From Candidatus Kerfeldbacteria bacterium (GTDB lineage: Bacteria; Patescibacteriota; Patescibacteriia; SBBC01; CAIJZX01): DNA of 15,211 bases. Made by a program: the position numbers and the translations under genes. Shown here piece by piece: positions 13,931 through 15,211 of the stretch; the stretch's first letter is position 1, and each line of letters begins with the position of its first letter. The DNA lies in contig JACQBO010000017.1 in NCBI GenBank assembly GCA_016194465.1, forward strand, positions 1 through 15,211, written 5' to 3'. A model generated the notes under the pieces. The model did no database searches. It was not told the origin of the DNA and was given only the letters and a program-made list of their open reading frames with translations.

Positions 13931-15211
13931 ATGATACTCGCGCAGCTCAAACATACCGTGCGTTTTCTCCTGGTCGGCTCGGCCGCTCTCGGGGGACTGA
14001 CGTTCGTTTTGCTTGGGCCGCGAGCGACTCAGGGCCAGGCGACTGCCCCCCAGATCACATTCATCAATGTCCGAAGCGTTGGCGGCGATACCGCCACCAT
14101 TGATTTTTCGACCAATGTTCCGACCGAAGCGCGGATCCATTATGGTCTAACCTCATCCTACACCACTTATGAACCGGCCAGTACCTGGGACGGGGAAAAG
14201 ATCACCCATGAAATTATCCTCTCGTCGTTGACGCAAAATACGACGTATCATTTCCAAATCGAGGTCAGGCTCAAGGGCACGACCGTCTGCAACTTTGGCA
14301 CGGATTGTGCCAAAAGCGCGGACCGCACACTGCGCACCTCCTCGGGCACCGGGGCCGGGTCTCTGGCCATCACCGGCATCACGGCCGACTGCATTGATAC
14401 GAGTTGTTACCTCATTTACTCCACCGGCGGTGACGCCGCCACCGTCGGGGCCCGCTGGGGCATTAGTTCCGCTTCTAACTTCAGCGGCAACCCACCAGAC
14501 CCGGCCGGCTATCCCGCCGCTAGCTTTGTTACGGAAACATCGCCCCAGACAGGGAAACGATCGATCCAAATTGGTCCCCTCGTCGCCAACACGACGTATT
14601 ATTATCGCCTGCAAGCAAATGGCGCGGCCGGCCAATTCACGACCGATGAACTGACGCTCAAGACGAGCACCAATGCCGTCGACCACGTCTTTTCGACCGG
14701 CGCCTGTAGAGACGGCACGGCGATCGGCGCCTGCAACAATAACCATGAATATTGCAGTACCAGCGGGTCCTTGATTCAAGACTGCACGCGCTGCGGATTT
14801 CTCTGTCCAGCGGGCCAGACGTGCACTGGGAGCGTTGGCAGCGGTGCTTGTATTGTCGACCCGGCCTTGAACGGTGCGCCCAGCCAGTGCAACCAGCCCG
14901 ATTGTTATACACCGAGCGGCCAGTTTATCAATCCCGCCCCAGCCGGCTGTTATGCTAGTTGGAGTGCCTGTAGCGCCAATACGATATTGAAGGTGCGTAA
15001 AGACCGCGGTTGTAACCTCTGGCTCAGCTGTGACTCCACCTTCCAAAGCGCGCCAAACCCAGCCTCGGGAACCGTGGCGGAAAACCAATGTCTCAGCCTC
15101 GTCGGCTGCAACCAGATTAACGATAAGGGCCAATGCGTTAATCCATTGCCGACGGGGCAATGCAGCAACGACCCGATCCGTTTCTGTAACGTCGATAGTG
15201 ACTGCACTGCC
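13931..15211 (+). CDS. Secreted FN3-FN3-Cys-rich protein, partial at right edge
   Basis: The frame opens at ATG 13931, four bases after the preceding stop, and stays open for 427 codons to the window edge, so the C-terminus is missing. The signal peptide has a hydrophobic core FLLVGSAALGGLTFVLLG and probable cleavage after QGQA (residue 37). Two FN3-like domains follow (about 40-137 with PTEARIHYG and LSSLTQNTTYHFQIEV; about 143-245 with PLVANTTYYYRLQA), of the kind seen in purple acid phosphatase N-terminal or stalk domains. From C259 a Cys-rich region begins: CRDGTAIGACNNNHEYC, then CTRCGFLCPAGQTC, a module type I associate with archaeal and Patescibacterial surface proteins. The window ends on QCSNDPIRFCNVDSDC, the same module scheme as in the 1964-aa protein. 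No Shine-Dalgarno is visible. Long antisense frames over this gene are shadows. Confidence 0.85.
   Translation, partial: MILAQLKHTVRFLLVGSAALGGLTFVLLGPRATQGQATAPQITFINVRSVGGDTATIDFSTNVPTEARIHYGLTSSYTTYEPASTWDGEKITHEIILSSLTQNTTYHFQIEVRLKGTTVCNFGTDCAKSADRTLRTSSGTGAGSLAITGITADCIDTSCYLIYSTGGDAATVGARWGISSASNFSGNPPDPAGYPAASFVTETSPQTGKRSIQIGPLVANTTYYYRLQANGAAGQFTTDELTLKTSTNAVDHVFSTGACRDGTAIGACNNNHEYCSTSGSLIQDCTRCGFLCPAGQTCTGSVGSGACIVDPALNGAPSQCNQPDCYTPSGQFINPAPAGCYASWSACSANTILKVRKDRGCNLWLSCDSTFQSAPNPASGTVAENQCLSLVGCNQINDKGQCVNPLPTGQCSNDPIRFCNVDSDCTA

Noticed and set aside
14153..15160. 335-residue open frame on the minus strand
   Set aside because: It opposes the well-supported signal-peptide/FN3/Cys-rich gene at 13931-15211, and its composition (A, G, R, T rich, no motif) is that of an antisense shadow.
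1..15211. CRISPR arrays, tRNA or rRNA genes, insertion sequences
   Set aside because: No regularly spaced DNA repeats, cloverleaf, rRNA segments or transposase motifs were seen; the repeats present are protein-level modules with diverged DNA.

Overview
The window looks like chromosome of a member of the Candidate Phyla Radiation (Patescibacteria, Parcubacteria-like), or another small monoderm bacterium with a similar lifestyle. Evidence: compact, overlapping housekeeping genes, almost no Shine-Dalgarno sequences, and a single-membrane style of export (Sec signal peptides on very large Cys-rich and beta-sandwich proteins, next to a membrane-anchored DxDxDG calcium-binding protein). TGA acts as a normal stop at two well-defined gene ends (leuS remnant and rsmA), which argues against the recoded Gracilibacteria/Absconditabacteria lineages. 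The phylum assignment is an inference from gene style; no ribosomal marker is present.

Left part (1-2791), housekeeping. The last 41 codons of a leucyl-tRNA synthetase end at 128. A 134-base gap follows, carrying a perfect 12-bp hairpin (132-161) and a second, larger imperfect inverted repeat (177-240). Then come three tightly packed genes: tsaC (threonylcarbamoyl-AMP synthase, 263-838), an MFS-type transporter (816-1976, overlapping tsaC by 23 bases) and rsmA/ksgA (1976-2791, sharing one base with the transporter stop in TAATG). Two of the three concern RNA modification (tRNA t6A, 16S rRNA m6,2A).

Right part (2788-15211), a surface/secretion operon. A strong sigma70-like promoter with an extended -10 overlaps the rsmA stop codon (TTGACC, 17 bases, TGCTATAGT). 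It is followed by a leader of about 107 bases and four genes on the same strand, separated by only 1, 1 and 4 bases: (a) a 254-aa single-pass membrane protein with two DxDxDG calcium loops and a duplicated C-terminal helical module; (b) a 1964-aa secreted giant with about 90 cysteines, eleven copies of a C-x6-C element (mostly CS-x4-GC), several C-x2-G-x4-G-x2-C-x5-C type modules and two carbohydrate-binding-like beta-sandwiches; (c) a 1444-aa secreted protein with a predicted seven-bladed beta-propeller, Ig-like and FN3 domains and three tandem beta-sandwich repeats of about 108 aa; (d) a secreted FN3-FN3-Cys-rich protein that runs off the right edge.

The four proteins share domain vocabulary and appear co-transcribed. 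The most likely reading is a large, disulfide-stabilised extracellular apparatus (adhesin, pilus tip or host-contact complex) exported through Sec and tied to the membrane through the first gene. No enzyme active site, motor ATPase or pilin is visible inside the window, so the exact machine cannot be named from here. The main candidate for something undescribed is this operon, and within it the C-x6-C ladder protein.
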